From an uncultured Verrucomicrobiota bacterium (GTDB lineage Bacteria; Verrucomicrobiota; Kiritimatiellia; RFP12; UBA3636): DNA of 46,395 nucleotides. A program made the position numbers and the translations under genes. The stretch spans positions 1 to 46,395 of the forward strand of contig CAMOSH010000008.1 of assembly GCA_946624575.1 (NCBI GenBank), given 5' to 3'. The notes beneath the pieces were generated by a model. The model made no database searches. It was not told where the DNA came from and worked only from the letters and a program-made list of their open reading frames with translations. Shown here piece after piece: positions 19,979 through 29,558 of the stretch (position 1 is the stretch's first letter; every line of letters starts with the position of its first letter).

Positions 19979-22686
19979 GATTCTACGAACTGGCCCGCGA
20001 ACTGAAAACAAGCGATCGCGACCTGCTCCGCCAGGCCGAAGCGCTCGGTTTGACGATCAGCACGGTCGTTTCCTCGATCGACGACGAAGACGAAAGCGCG
20101 ATCCGCACCGCATTCAAGCGGCCGCTCGCGGCCGACATCGCACGCGAGGAAAACGAAGTGCGCGCCGCACTCGCCGCGAAGAGCCTCACGGCGGCGGACG
20201 CGCTTCGCGCGTCAATCGCGGCCGAATCCGCGGAGCTGCGCGCCGCGCAGGAACGCGCCACGGCGGCGATTCCCCAGGAGAATCCTCTCGACCACATCTT
20301 CCGCTCCGCCAAGCCGGCGGCGCAGCCGGCCGCGCAGGCGGCGAAGCCCGCGCCGGAGGCTCCGGCGGAATCAAAGGCCGCCGCGCCCGCATCGACCAAG
20401 CCCGCAACCACCCCGTCGCCGGCAACGGCCGCGCCTGCCGCGTCGCCAGCGCCTGCGAAGGCGGAGGCTCCGGTCGCGGCCGCCCCGACCCCTGCGCCCG
20501 CCGCCGCCAAACCCGCGCAGCCGGAACTAGCGCCGGCAGCCACGCGCGCCATCGGAGGCATCGCCCCCCTGCCCGTCCGCACCCGCACCGCGCCGCGCCC
20601 GGTGTTCGTGCCGCCTCCGCCGCCACCCAAGGTTTCGCGTTCACAGCAACAGCCTCCGCAGGCCAAAAAGCAGCCCGTCGCGCTCCATCCCGGCGACGCG
20701 CGCGACGAGGCGCGGCGCGGCGGCCAGACCGCGCACGGCGGGCTCCAGGGCGCCGGCGGCGTCTCCAAGGCCACGCAGCGGCTTCGCCAGGACCCGCTGG
20801 AGGCCCGCGACCTGGCCCGCGAAAAGTCCCGCGACAAGCGCGACAGGCGCGCGGCGGAACGCGCTGCGGAGCGCGCCACCGCGGCGGCCGCGGCCGCTTC
20901 CGAACGCAAGCTCGTCCTGCGCGGCGTCATCGTCGTGAAGGATCTCGCCGAAAAGCTCGGCCTGCGCCCCAACCAGCTGATCACCGAGCTGATGAAAATG
21001 GGGATACTCGCCTCCATCAACCAGAGCGTGGACAGCGACACCGCGGCGAAGATCGCGGCGGCGCACGGCTTCATGGTCGAACACGAGAAGAGCAAGCGCA
21101 ACGCCCAGGCCAAGCCCGTCATGAAGGACCTCTCGGCCGACGACGACATACCGGAGGACCGCCCGGACCAGCTCCGCCCGCGCCCGCCGGTTGTCACGTT
21201 CCTCGGCCACGTGGACCATGGCAAGACAAGCCTCATGGACTACATACGCAAGTCGTCCGTCGCCGCTGGCGAGGCCGGTGGCATCACCCAGGCGATTTCC
21301 GCGTATTCCGTCGACGTCCAGGGCCGCACGATCACATTCCTCGACACCCCTGGCCACGCCGCGTTTTCCGCCATGCGCAACCGCGGCGCGCACCTCACCG
21401 ACATCGCCGTCATCATCATCGCCGCCGACGACGGCATAATGCCGCAGACCAAGGAGGCAATCCAGCAGGCGCGCGACGCCGACGTGACGATCATGGTCGC
21501 CATCAACAAGTGCGACCTGCCCAATGCCAATCCCGACCGCGTGATGCAGCAGCTCCAGGCTGAAAACCTCACGCCGGAGGAATGGGGCGGCTCCACTGTT
21601 GTCTGCAAGGTCTCCGCCAAGACGGGCGAGGGCGTCCCGGCGCTGCTGGACATGATCCTGCTCCAGGCGGACGTTCTGGAACTTTCCGCCAACCCCGACC
21701 GCCGCGCCAACGGCTCGGTGATCGAGGCGAGCATGATCCCCGGCTCCGGTCCGGCCGTGTCGGTCCTCGTGACCGGCGGCACGCTCAATGTCGGCGACGT
21801 GATGCTCTGCGGCGAACACTGGGGCCGCATCCGCGCGCTCACGGACAGCTCCGGGCGCCGCCTCAAGTCCGCCGGTCCGTCGGCGGCCGTTTCAGTGATG
21901 GGCCTTTCTGGCGTTCCCGAAGCCGGCGCCGAATTCCGCATCATGAAGAACGACAAGCGCGCACGCGAACTCGCGGCCGAAGAGGCCCAGCGCCGCAAGG
22001 AGGAACTCCTCGGCGGCGTCACGCAGGCGCGCAGCGCCGACGAGATATTCCGCCAGATGCACGAGCAGGACAAGCTCGTCCTCAATCTCATCCTCCGCGC
22101 GGACGTCCAGGGTTCCGTCGAGGCAATCGTCGATTCGATCGGCGGCATCCAGAGCTCGAAGGTGTCCTGCAACATCATCCAGAGCGGCACCGGCGCCATC
22201 GCAGTCAACGACATCGAGCGCGCCGAGCACGGCCGCGCCGTGGTCATCGGCTTCAACGTCTCCCCCGAAAGCGGCGTGAACGCGCTTGCACGGCACGACG
22301 GCGTCCGCGTCAAGACATTCCGCATCATCTACGAGCTCCTCGATTTCGTCAAACAGGAGATGCTTGCGCTTCTTCCGGTCGAGCACAAGGAGGTCGTGCG
22401 CGGGCATGCCCAGGTCAAGCAGGTCTTCGATCTTGGCAAGGAAGGCGTCGTCGCCGGATCGCTCGTGCTGGACGGCTTCATCACGAAGAAGGGGCAAATC
22501 CGCGTCGTGCGGCGCGGCAAGCTCCTGCACTCCGGCCCGATTTCGACAATACGGCACTTCAAGGAGACCGTGGAGGAAGTCAAGCAGGCGCAGGAATGCG
22601 GCATCATGCTCGAAAGCTTCTCCACCTTCGAGGAGGGCGACATTCTCGAATGCTTCGCCTTCGAGGAACTGCCGAAGACCCTCTGA
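19975..22686 (+). CDS. infB: Translation initiation factor IF-2
   Basis: ATG 19975 overlaps the nusA TGA. VVTFLGHVDHGKTSLMDYIRKSSVAAGEAGGITQAISAY, FLDTPGHAAFSAMRNRGAHLTDIAVIIIAADDG; Ala/Pro-rich N-terminus. Confidence 0.97.
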   Translation: MRFYELARELKTSDRDLLRQAEALGLTISTVVSSIDDEDESAIRTAFKRPLAADIAREENEVRAALAAKSLTAADALRASIAAESAELRAAQERATAAIPQENPLDHIFRSAKPAAQPAAQAAKPAPEAPAESKAAAPASTKPATTPSPATAAPAASPAPAKAEAPVAAAPTPAPAAAKPAQPELAPAATRAIGGIAPLPVRTRTAPRPVFVPPPPPPKVSRSQQQPPQAKKQPVALHPGDARDEARRGGQTAHGGLQGAGGVSKATQRLRQDPLEARDLAREKSRDKRDRRAAERAAERATAAAAAASERKLVLRGVIVVKDLAEKLGLRPNQLITELMKMGILASINQSVDSDTAAKIAAAHGFMVEHEKSKRNAQAKPVMKDLSADDDIPEDRPDQLRPRPPVVTFLGHVDHGKTSLMDYIRKSSVAAGEAGGITQAISAYSVDVQGRTITFLDTPGHAAFSAMRNRGAHLTDIAVIIIAADDGIMPQTKEAIQQARDADVTIMVAINKCDLPNANPDRVMQQLQAENLTPEEWGGSTVVCKVSAKTGEGVPALLDMILLQADVLELSANPDRRANGSVIEASMIPGSGPAVSVLVTGGTLNVGDVMLCGEHWGRIRALTDSSGRRLKSAGPSAAVSVMGLSGVPEAGAEFRIMKNDKRARELAAEEAQRRKEELLGGVTQARSADEIFRQMHEQDKLVLNLILRADVQGSVEAIVDSIGGIQSSKVSCNIIQSGTGAIAVNDIERAEHGRAVVIGFNVSPESGVNALARHDGVRVKTFRIIYELLDFVKQEMLALLPVEHKEVVRGHAQVKQVFDLGKEGVVAGSLVLDGFITKKGQIRVVRRGKLLHSGPISTIRHFKETVEEVKQAQECGIMLESFSTFEEGDILECFAFEELPKTL

Positions 22687-22706
22687 CGGATCGTAGCGCC
22701 AGTCGC

Positions 22707-22745
22707 AGCGGCGGTTTCGGGATTCCGGAACCGCCGCTCTTTTTT
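22707..22745 (+). terminator. Rho-independent terminator after infB
   Basis: AGCGGCGGTTTCGG-GATT-CCGGAACCGCCGCT 14-bp stem followed by CTTTTTT. Confidence 0.9.
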
Positions 22746-24310
22746 CAGATCGCCCCGGACGGTGCCATGAGTTTCAGGAAGCGCTCGTCGGGGCCTCCCC
22801 CGGGCACGCGCTTCAGTTCCACGCTGACCGTGCGTTCAGGCGGGAGGCTGCCTTCGGCGCGGTCCGGCCACTCAACGGCCAGGGTATCCGCGCCGTCAAG
22901 ATAGTCGTCCCATCCGATGGAGTCCAGATCCGCCGGACCTTCAAGCCGGTAGAGATCGAGATGGACGAGCCGCGGCCCGGTTTCGCCGTCGCGGTACTCG
23001 TTGGCTATGGCGAATGTCGGCGACGACGCGGCGACACGAATCCCAAGCGCGTCGCAGACGCCCTGAACGAAGCACGTCTTGCCCGCGCCAAGATCTCCTG
23101 AAAGCGCCCAGATCCACCCCGGCCCAAGCGCTGACGCCCATTCGCGGGCGACGCGCTGCGTCTCGGCCGGCCCGGACGAATGGGCCAGACGCAGCGTTTC
23201 CGGCCGGCCGGTGCATTGCAGGCGTAGCGCCCCGCCTTCGGTGACGGAGACCGCAGCGGCGGTGAACTTGCCGGCAGCGCGGTCGATCATGGAGGCGCAC
23301 ACAACCGGACACGGCGCGCCGTAAGTGTCGTGCTCGTCTCCGGGCGCGTCAAGCCAGATCTGGTGCATGTGCCCCGTCAGCATGGCCTGAAAACCAAGCG
23401 GGCGCATCATTTCGCACCATCGCCGCCAGCGATCCTGCTCAATGTCGAACGGCGGCGGGAGACGGAAGGCAAACGGATTGTGGCACACCAGGAGCCGCCA
23501 GCGCGCGTCGGCCGGCGCGCCGCGCCCGCACACCCGCTTCAGCCAGGCTTCTTCGTCGTCGCGAAATTCCGAACAGCACACCGTGTTGCCGTATTCCGGA
23601 TGGCCGTCGGGCTTGTCCTCGCCCGTGTCCAGCACGAGTCCCCACACGGGGCCGGCGCGGAATTCGTAGTACGAGCGCCCGCCGCTCGTGGGAGTCAATT
23701 CGGCGTAGCGCTCCGCGAACACGCCGCGCAGGTCATGGTTGCCGCGAGCGAAAACGCATGGGACGCGCCCGCCGGTTATGCGCCCGACGATCAGGTGCGG
23801 CGCGGCCATGCGATCCTCCGCCCCGCAGTCCTCCGGTATGTCGCCGGCCAGGATCACGAGATCCGGCCCCGCGCCCTCGCCGCAGTCGCCACCGCCGCCG
23901 AACGCCTGCGCCGAAATTTCGCCGGCGGACCGGATCGCGGCGTCCACGAGACTGTGCGTGTCCGCCAAAAACAGCACACGGAGAATACCGTTGCGCGGCG
24001 CCACCGGGCGAAATCCCCCGACATGGAAGCTCTGAACTTCGCCAGTCTCGGAAAAATACGGCTTCCGCTCAAGAATCGGCCGCAGGTGCACCGTGTACGA
24101 GCCAGCCGCCTCCAGCTCCGACATCTTGAACGACACGGAATGGATCGACCTGGAGGAGCGCAGAATGCCGTTGGCGTGATCGTGGCGGACGCGGCCGCCG
24201 CATTCGACCCACATCGCGCACTGCCCAGTGACCGGAACGAATATCCGGCACTCGTCTTCAACGGCATAAACGGACGGCGGCGCCGCGAACAATGGCGGTA
24301 ATTCTTGCAT
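22745..24310 (-). CDS. Fusion of calcineurin-like metallophosphoesterase (N-terminal) and TsaE (C-terminal)
   Basis: MPE: VLFLADTHS, ILAGDIPED, FARGNHDLRG, LVCHNP, LTGHMHQ. TsaE: ALSGDLGAGKTCFVQGVCDALGI, SSPTFAIANEY, LVHLDLYRLEG, DTLAVEWPDRAEGSLP. No stop between the two parts. Confidence 0.9.
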   Translation of the reverse strand: MQELPPLFAAPPSVYAVEDECRIFVPVTGQCAMWVECGGRVRHDHANGILRSSRSIHSVSFKMSELEAAGSYTVHLRPILERKPYFSETGEVQSFHVGGFRPVAPRNGILRVLFLADTHSLVDAAIRSAGEISAQAFGGGGDCGEGAGPDLVILAGDIPEDCGAEDRMAAPHLIVGRITGGRVPCVFARGNHDLRGVFAERYAELTPTSGGRSYYEFRAGPVWGLVLDTGEDKPDGHPEYGNTVCCSEFRDDEEAWLKRVCGRGAPADARWRLLVCHNPFAFRLPPPFDIEQDRWRRWCEMMRPLGFQAMLTGHMHQIWLDAPGDEHDTYGAPCPVVCASMIDRAAGKFTAAAVSVTEGGALRLQCTGRPETLRLAHSSGPAETQRVAREWASALGPGWIWALSGDLGAGKTCFVQGVCDALGIRVAASSPTFAIANEYRDGETGPRLVHLDLYRLEGPADLDSIGWDDYLDGADTLAVEWPDRAEGSLPPERTVSVELKRVPGGGPDERFLKLMAPSGAI

Positions 24311-24328
24311 TTCTCTGGAACAATCCAC

Positions 24329-24356
24329 GGATTGGCTGAAACGGATTGGCTGAAAC
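24329..24356 (+). repeat. Perfect 14-bp tandem duplication (ggattggctgaaac x2) in the intergenic region
   Basis: 24329-24342 and 24343-24356 are identical. Confidence 0.9.
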
Positions 24357-24432
24357 AGCGGTGCGGCGGATTCTCTCAAACTCCATGCGCGAAAACAAGC
24401 CCCGGCAATGCGCGTGCGCTCCTGATGGAGCT

Positions 24433-24461
24433 TTGCCTGCGGCGGGGCGTTGTGGTAGTGT
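24433..24461 (+). promoter_or_regulatory. Candidate argH promoter TTGCCT-N17-TAGTGT
   Basis: -35 24433-24438, -10 24456-24461, ATG at 24498. Confidence 0.55.
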
Positions 24462-24497
24462 GCGTCGGGGACGCCGGACAGCCGGCGCGACAGACGA

Positions 24498-25883
24498 ATG
24501 AAAGCGAAATCCGAAATCACTTCAAAGACCGTGGTGGGCGCGATCGACCCCGACGTTCTGGCATTCACCGCCGGCTCCGACACCGTGCTCGACCTGCGCC
24601 TCGCGCAGTGGGACTGCTACGGAACGGCCGCACACGCGACGATGCTTTGCCGAATGCCCGCGAAGCCGCGGATCTTTTCGGAGAAGGAACTCCAGGAGGT
24701 GCTGGGCCAGCTCCGCGTCCTGCGCGACCGCGCCCGCGACGGCGCATTCGAAATCACGGCCGAAGACCAGGACTGCCATCTGGCCATTGAGCGGAATCTC
24801 ACGGAAAAACTCGGAGCGCTCGGCAAGCGCGTCCACACGGGCCGCTCGCGCAACGACCAGAGCGCCACCGCAATCCGCCTGCTGCTGCGGGACGAGCTCG
24901 CCGGCGCCCGCGAGGAACTCTTCGCGCTTGCGGAGGCGCTGCTGAAGTTCGGGCGCCGCAACGCCAAGCTTCCAATGGTCGGCCGCACCCACCTTCAGCC
25001 GGCCATGCCCAGCAGCGTCGGCACGTGGGCCGGTGCCTGGGCCGAGGAGTTGCTCGACGGCGACTTGCGCCTTCTGGAGGCGGCCTGGACCACGGCCGAC
25101 CGCTGCCCACTGGGCTCCGCCGCCTCTTACGGCGTCCCGTTGCCGATCGACCGGGCCGCCACGGCGCGCATGCTCGGTTTCGCAGAACCCGTGTACAACG
25201 TGCTCGCCGCCGGGAATTCGCGCGGCAAGGTGGAGGCCGAAGTCGTTTCCGCTCTCGCCCAGACGATGGTCACGCTTTCTCGCCTGGCGCAGGACCTGAT
25301 CATTTTCTCGATGCCGGAATTCGGATACTTCTCCATCCCGCGCGAGTTCTGCACGGGCTCGTCGATCATGCCGCAGAAATACAATCCCGACGTCTGCGAG
25401 CTAGTCCGCTCGAAGGCGGCGCAGGTCGTCGGGCTCTCGACCGCCGCAAGCGGAATCCTCGTCGGAATGCCCGGCGGCTACAACCGCGATCTGCAGGATA
25501 CGAAGAAGCTGGTTCTGGAAGCGCTCGACACCACCCGCGCGTCCCTGCGCATCATGGCGCGGATCGCCGGCGGTCTGACGGCGAATCCAGACAGGCTCCG
25601 CGCAGCCTTTTCCGATCCTGGGGTGTTCGCCACGGACCGGGCGCTGGAGCTTGTGGCCGGCGGCATGCCGTTCCGCGACGCCTACCACCAGGTCAGGGAC
25701 CACCTCGAAGATCTGCGCGGCATGGATCCGGACGCCGCGGTCGCGCGAAAAACCCATCTGGGAGCGCCGGCCGATCCGCACCTCTTCGACGCGGCGCAAA
25801 GCGCTCTGCGGGCCGGGCGCGAACGCCTTCGCACCGAAAGCCGCCGCGTCAGGGCGGCCCTCCGCAGGCTCCTGCCGGACTGA
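24498..25883 (+). CDS. argH: Argininosuccinate lyase
   Basis: VHTGRSRNDQ, GRTHLQPAMP, PLGSAASYGVPLPIDR, GSSIMPQKYNPDVCEL lyase signature. Confidence 0.93.
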   Translation: MKAKSEITSKTVVGAIDPDVLAFTAGSDTVLDLRLAQWDCYGTAAHATMLCRMPAKPRIFSEKELQEVLGQLRVLRDRARDGAFEITAEDQDCHLAIERNLTEKLGALGKRVHTGRSRNDQSATAIRLLLRDELAGAREELFALAEALLKFGRRNAKLPMVGRTHLQPAMPSSVGTWAGAWAEELLDGDLRLLEAAWTTADRCPLGSAASYGVPLPIDRAATARMLGFAEPVYNVLAAGNSRGKVEAEVVSALAQTMVTLSRLAQDLIIFSMPEFGYFSIPREFCTGSSIMPQKYNPDVCELVRSKAAQVVGLSTAASGILVGMPGGYNRDLQDTKKLVLEALDTTRASLRIMARIAGGLTANPDRLRAAFSDPGVFATDRALELVAGGMPFRDAYHQVRDHLEDLRGMDPDAAVARKTHLGAPADPHLFDAAQSALRAGRERLRTESRRVRAALRRLLPD

Positions 25884-25936
25884 CGCACCGACTCAATCGC
25901 ATTTTCACGTATGGAAAACCCGGACGTTCCCCAATC

Positions 25937-27286
25937 ATGAATCTTCATCGCTCTCTAATCGCAACCTCCGCAGTGGCCCGCAAATCGTCTCCCTTCGTCA
26001 TTTCCGCTGGCGTCCGCATCTTTCTGTTCATGACGCCGATTCTGATTTGCGCGGCGCTCGCCACGTCGTGCGGAAAACGCGCGGTCGCGGATTCCGGGAA
26101 CGGCGCGCAGCCGGCTGCGGCGGCGTCCGCCGCCAACGACGGCAGCCCCGAGGCGGCGCTGGCTGCAAAGGCACGGGAAGCGCGCGAAAAGGCGAGCCGG
26201 CTCGCAACTGAGGCCGCGGAGGCCGAAGCCGAAGCGCTCAGGCTGGAAGCCGCGCTTGCGGCGCTCGCTGGAACCGGACCGGCAAGTCCCAAAGCCGCTC
26301 CGGTCGCGACCGCTCCGAATCGCGCGGTCGCGGAAACCGCCGCACGGCCGTCACCGGCCGCGGCCGCTCCTTCGGGCGGCCCCGCAGCAATCGGGTCAAA
26401 GCCCAGCCTCCAGCTACTCGACGAAGGCCGGGAAAGCCCCGGCAAGGCCGCGCTCGACGCAGTCAGCGCCCGCCCAAGGAAAAAAGCCCAGCCGATTTCG
26501 CGCAATCCGTACCGCGGCGCGATAGCCGTGGACGCCGCCACCGGCAAGGTGCTCTTTTCGGAGGGGGCCGACGTGCCGAGTCTCCCGGCAAGCATGGTGA
26601 AAATGATGGACCTGCTGCTCGTGCAGGAGGCGATCGAGCGCGGAGAACATTCGGAAAGCGAAATGGTCGGCGTGTCCACGCGGGCGTTCAAGACCGGAGG
26701 CTCGCAGGTCTATCTCGACCCGAACGAAAGCTTTTCGCTCGAAGACATGCTGTACGCGCTCATCATCCAGAGCGCCAACGACGCCGCCGTCGCGATCGCG
26801 GAGCACATGGCCGGATCGTGCGAGGAAATGGTACGTCGCATGAACGAACGGGCCGCGCAGCTCGGCATGCGCGACACGTGCTTCAGGTCGGTGCACGGCC
26901 TCCCAGCCGGCGAAGGACAGCTCAACGACGTCTCCACGCCGCGCGACATGGCAATCCTGGCCTGCGAACTCTGCCGCCATCCCGGGATCTTCAAGTACAC
27001 GGGTGCGGACTTCCGCGTGTTCCGCCCCGCTCCCCGCCTCTTCGAAATGCGGACCCACAACCCGCTCCTGCAGCAAGGCACGAAGATGCCCGGCGCCGAT
27101 GGTCTCAAGACTGGATACACTAGCCACGCCGGATACAGCATCGCAGGGTCGGCGGTGCGCGACGGCCGCCGCGTCGTCGTGGTCCTGATGGGAGTCGGAG
27201 GTCCGGGAGTGGACTCCAACTCCGCAAAAAAATCCCGCAACAACAGCCTTCGCTCGATTTTCGAGCGCGCATTCAGCCAGCAATAA
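25937..27286 (+). CDS. D-alanyl-D-alanine carboxypeptidase (peptidase S11), probable lipoprotein
   Basis: SMVK (SxxK), SAND (SxN), KTGY (KTG). Lipobox-like ALATSC, then an Ala-rich linker. Confidence 0.92.
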   Translation: MNLHRSLIATSAVARKSSPFVISAGVRIFLFMTPILICAALATSCGKRAVADSGNGAQPAAAASAANDGSPEAALAAKAREAREKASRLATEAAEAEAEALRLEAALAALAGTGPASPKAAPVATAPNRAVAETAARPSPAAAAPSGGPAAIGSKPSLQLLDEGRESPGKAALDAVSARPRKKAQPISRNPYRGAIAVDAATGKVLFSEGADVPSLPASMVKMMDLLLVQEAIERGEHSESEMVGVSTRAFKTGGSQVYLDPNESFSLEDMLYALIIQSANDAAVAIAEHMAGSCEEMVRRMNERAAQLGMRDTCFRSVHGLPAGEGQLNDVSTPRDMAILACELCRHPGIFKYTGADFRVFRPAPRLFEMRTHNPLLQQGTKMPGADGLKTGYTSHAGYSIAGSAVRDGRRVVVVLMGVGGPGVDSNSAKKSRNNSLRSIFERAFSQQ

Positions 27287-27305
27287 TCCAGATCCACGAA
27301 TTCAA

Positions 27306-29084
27306 ATGAACAACGAACTCCGCACCATCGAACTGGAATGGACTTTCGCCGACGGGCGCACTGAACAAGAATGCGTTCTCCCGTCGGCTCGCCCGGACGG
27401 AACGCCAGTCCTGCGGCTTTGCGCCGCGTCGATCGCGAAAAAGGGAGCTGTCTGCCTGTCCGTGACGCCTGCGTTCGCGCGCGCCGGAAAGGGAGATTCC
27501 GGCTGGTGGTTCTCGCCTTACGGGCATTACGGCGAATGGGACCGCGACGAAGGGCGCTTTTTCGCAGACGACGACAGGATGAACATGCCGATGTTCGGCT
27601 GGGCGACTCCGGAGGGCGCGTTCCTCGCCATCGTCACGTCGCTTCGTTGCTACCCAAAGATGCTCGTGGAAGCGCGTTCCGGGCGCTACGCGGTTTCGTG
27701 CGTGCTCGACGGCGAACTCTGCTCCGAGCCGTACGAGGATTTCGAGATCGAATACCACGTTTTCCCCGCAGGCACGGGCTACGCTGCTCTTTGCCGCCGC
27801 TACAGGGAACACCAGCTCTCACGCGGCGCCGTGCGCCCGCTTCGCGACCGCGTGGCGGACAACCCGGCCCTCAAGTACGCGATCTGCGCTCCGGAGATCC
27901 GAATCCGCCAGGCGTGGAAGCCAGTGCCGTCGCCGATTCCGTACCAGCAGCCGGAAAACGAACCTGAAATCCACGTTGCGGCCACGTTCTCCCGCGTGAA
28001 GGACATATCGCGGGCGCTCAAGGACGCCGGTGTCGCGAACGCCGAGCTGTGCCTCGTAGGATGGAACATCGGCGGGCACGACGGCCGCTGGCCGCAGTCG
28101 TTCCCCGCAGAGCCCCGGCTAGGTGGCGACGCCGGTCTCCGCGACGCAATCGCGGCGGTCCACGCCGACGGCTACCAGATCGTGCCTCACGGGAATTTTC
28201 GCGACGCGTACACGATTGCCGACAGCTGGGACGGCGAATGGGTCGCCAAGGAGCGCGGCGACGAAATCGAGCCCGACCGCGGCGGGAACTTCACCTGGGG
28301 CGGCGGAAAACCGCACATCCTCTGCCCCAAACGCGCCTACGAGCGTTTTTGCTCCAAGGACATTCCGCGCATGGCGGCGTTCGGGTTCCGCGGCATCGGC
28401 TACTTCGATGTCGTGTCGATCCTCCACGCCCCGATCTGCCGCGATCCCAGGCACCCCTGCAACCGCGCGGAAAGCGCCCGCTGGTGGGGGCTTTGCGCGG
28501 AAATCTCCAAACGTGAACTCGGCGGATTCTCCAGCGAGGGCGCTGTCGATCACTTCGCCGGATCGCTCGACTCCGTGCTCTACGCATCGTTCGACGACCC
28601 CAAAAAGATCGAGAACGGCGAGATTCCCGCCCGTTCGCTCGCCAAGCGCATGATTCCCGTCTTCCAGCTCGTCTACAACGGCATCATCGCACAGAACCCA
28701 TACACCGAAACCGTCAACTTCCAGCTCAAGGAGCGCTACTGGACGCTAAAGCTGCTAGAATGCGGCGGTCGCCCGGCATTCTACTTCCACTCGCAATTCC
28801 GCGCAGACGGCGCCCATTGGATGGGAGCGCGCGACCTGCGCTGCGGAACCGACGACGAGCTTCGCGCCGCCGCAGCCGCGATCAAGGCGGGCTGCGACCT
28901 CTGGCAGCCATTCGCGCGTCTCCAATTCGAGTTCATGGAAAACCACGAACAGCTTTCCGACGGCGTCTGGCGCACAACCTGGAGCGACGGCACCGCAATC
29001 ACGGTCAACTACTCCCCCACCCCGTTCTCCCTTGAGGACGGCCGCAAGGTGGCTCCGCTCGATTTCGCCGCGACCCAACCGTAG
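27306..29084 (+). CDS. Uncharacterised glycosidase-like protein (possibly DUF5696/TIM-barrel type)
   Basis: 592-aa ORF with W/Y-rich TIM-barrel-like segments (GFRGIGYFDVVSILHAPICRDPRHPCNRAESARWWGLCAEI; GFSSEGAVDHFAGSLDSVLY); family recalled, not searched. Confidence 0.55.
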   Translation: MNNELRTIELEWTFADGRTEQECVLPSARPDGTPVLRLCAASIAKKGAVCLSVTPAFARAGKGDSGWWFSPYGHYGEWDRDEGRFFADDDRMNMPMFGWATPEGAFLAIVTSLRCYPKMLVEARSGRYAVSCVLDGELCSEPYEDFEIEYHVFPAGTGYAALCRRYREHQLSRGAVRPLRDRVADNPALKYAICAPEIRIRQAWKPVPSPIPYQQPENEPEIHVAATFSRVKDISRALKDAGVANAELCLVGWNIGGHDGRWPQSFPAEPRLGGDAGLRDAIAAVHADGYQIVPHGNFRDAYTIADSWDGEWVAKERGDEIEPDRGGNFTWGGGKPHILCPKRAYERFCSKDIPRMAAFGFRGIGYFDVVSILHAPICRDPRHPCNRAESARWWGLCAEISKRELGGFSSEGAVDHFAGSLDSVLYASFDDPKKIENGEIPARSLAKRMIPVFQLVYNGIIAQNPYTETVNFQLKERYWTLKLLECGGRPAFYFHSQFRADGAHWMGARDLRCGTDDELRAAAAAIKAGCDLWQPFARLQFEFMENHEQLSDGVWRTTWSDGTAITVNYSPTPFSLEDGRKVAPLDFAATQP

Positions 29085-29200
29085 CCGGTCGCGGACGGCC
29101 AGAACGCGGCGTGCGTCGCCGCAACTTCCGTCCGGCGCGTCGAAGTCGTTCGCGCCAGACGGAACGCGGCGCAGTCCCCCATCTCTCAACTGACGAAAAA

Positions 29201-29222
29201 GGCCGCGCTCTCTGGCGCGGCC
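29201..29222 (-). terminator. Terminator hairpin, better oriented for tRNA-Ala transcription
   Basis: GGCCGCGC-TCTCTG-GCGCGGCC; T5 tract follows on the minus strand, only TTT on plus; lies between convergent units. Confidence 0.7.
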
Positions 29223-29275
29223 TTTCAGTCATCAGTTCGCGAGCATCCGGATTCATCTAATATTCCAGAAAACCT

Positions 29276-29351
29276 TGGTGGAGCTAAGGAGGGTCGAACT
29301 CCTGACCTTCTGAATGCCATTCAGACGCTCTACCAACTGAGCTATAGCCCC
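29276..29351 (-). tRNA. tRNA-Ala (GGC), CCA encoded
   Basis: GGGGCTATAGCTCAGTTGGTAGAGCGTCTGAATGGCATTCAGAAGGTCAGGAGTTCGACCCTCCTTAGCTCCACCA; anticodon loop ATGGCAT. Confidence 0.97.
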
Positions 29352-29375
29352 AAGGTGTCGTGCGAACGGGGAGGG

Positions 29376-29404
29376 ATGCTAGCGAAAACGCCCATTGAAG
29401 TCAA
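29376..29404 (-). promoter_or_regulatory. tRNA-Ala promoter TTGACT-N17-TAGCAT
   Basis: On the minus strand: -35 at 29404-29399, -10 at 29381-29376; tRNA starts at 29351. Confidence 0.75.
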
Positions 29405-29510
29405 GAACTTTTTTGCACTTCCCACGGCGTCGGCCGCCGCGAGGACTCCGGGGACGGTTGGGGCGGCGTTGGAAAGGGCGAGGAACGGAATGCCGCGCGC
29501 TTCGAGGGCG

Positions 29511-29558
29511 GCGGTGACTGCGGCGGCGACTGCGGCGGTGACTGCGGCGGCGACTGCG
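29511..29558 (+). repeat. Four tandem 12-bp units (gcggYgactgcg)
   Basis: Alternating gcggtgactgcg/gcggcgactgcg x4; minus strand reads AVTA/AVAA in the broken small ORF. Confidence 0.85.

Noticed and set aside
18509-20011. 500-aa minus-strand ORF
   Set aside because: Antisense to nusA, which is unambiguous.
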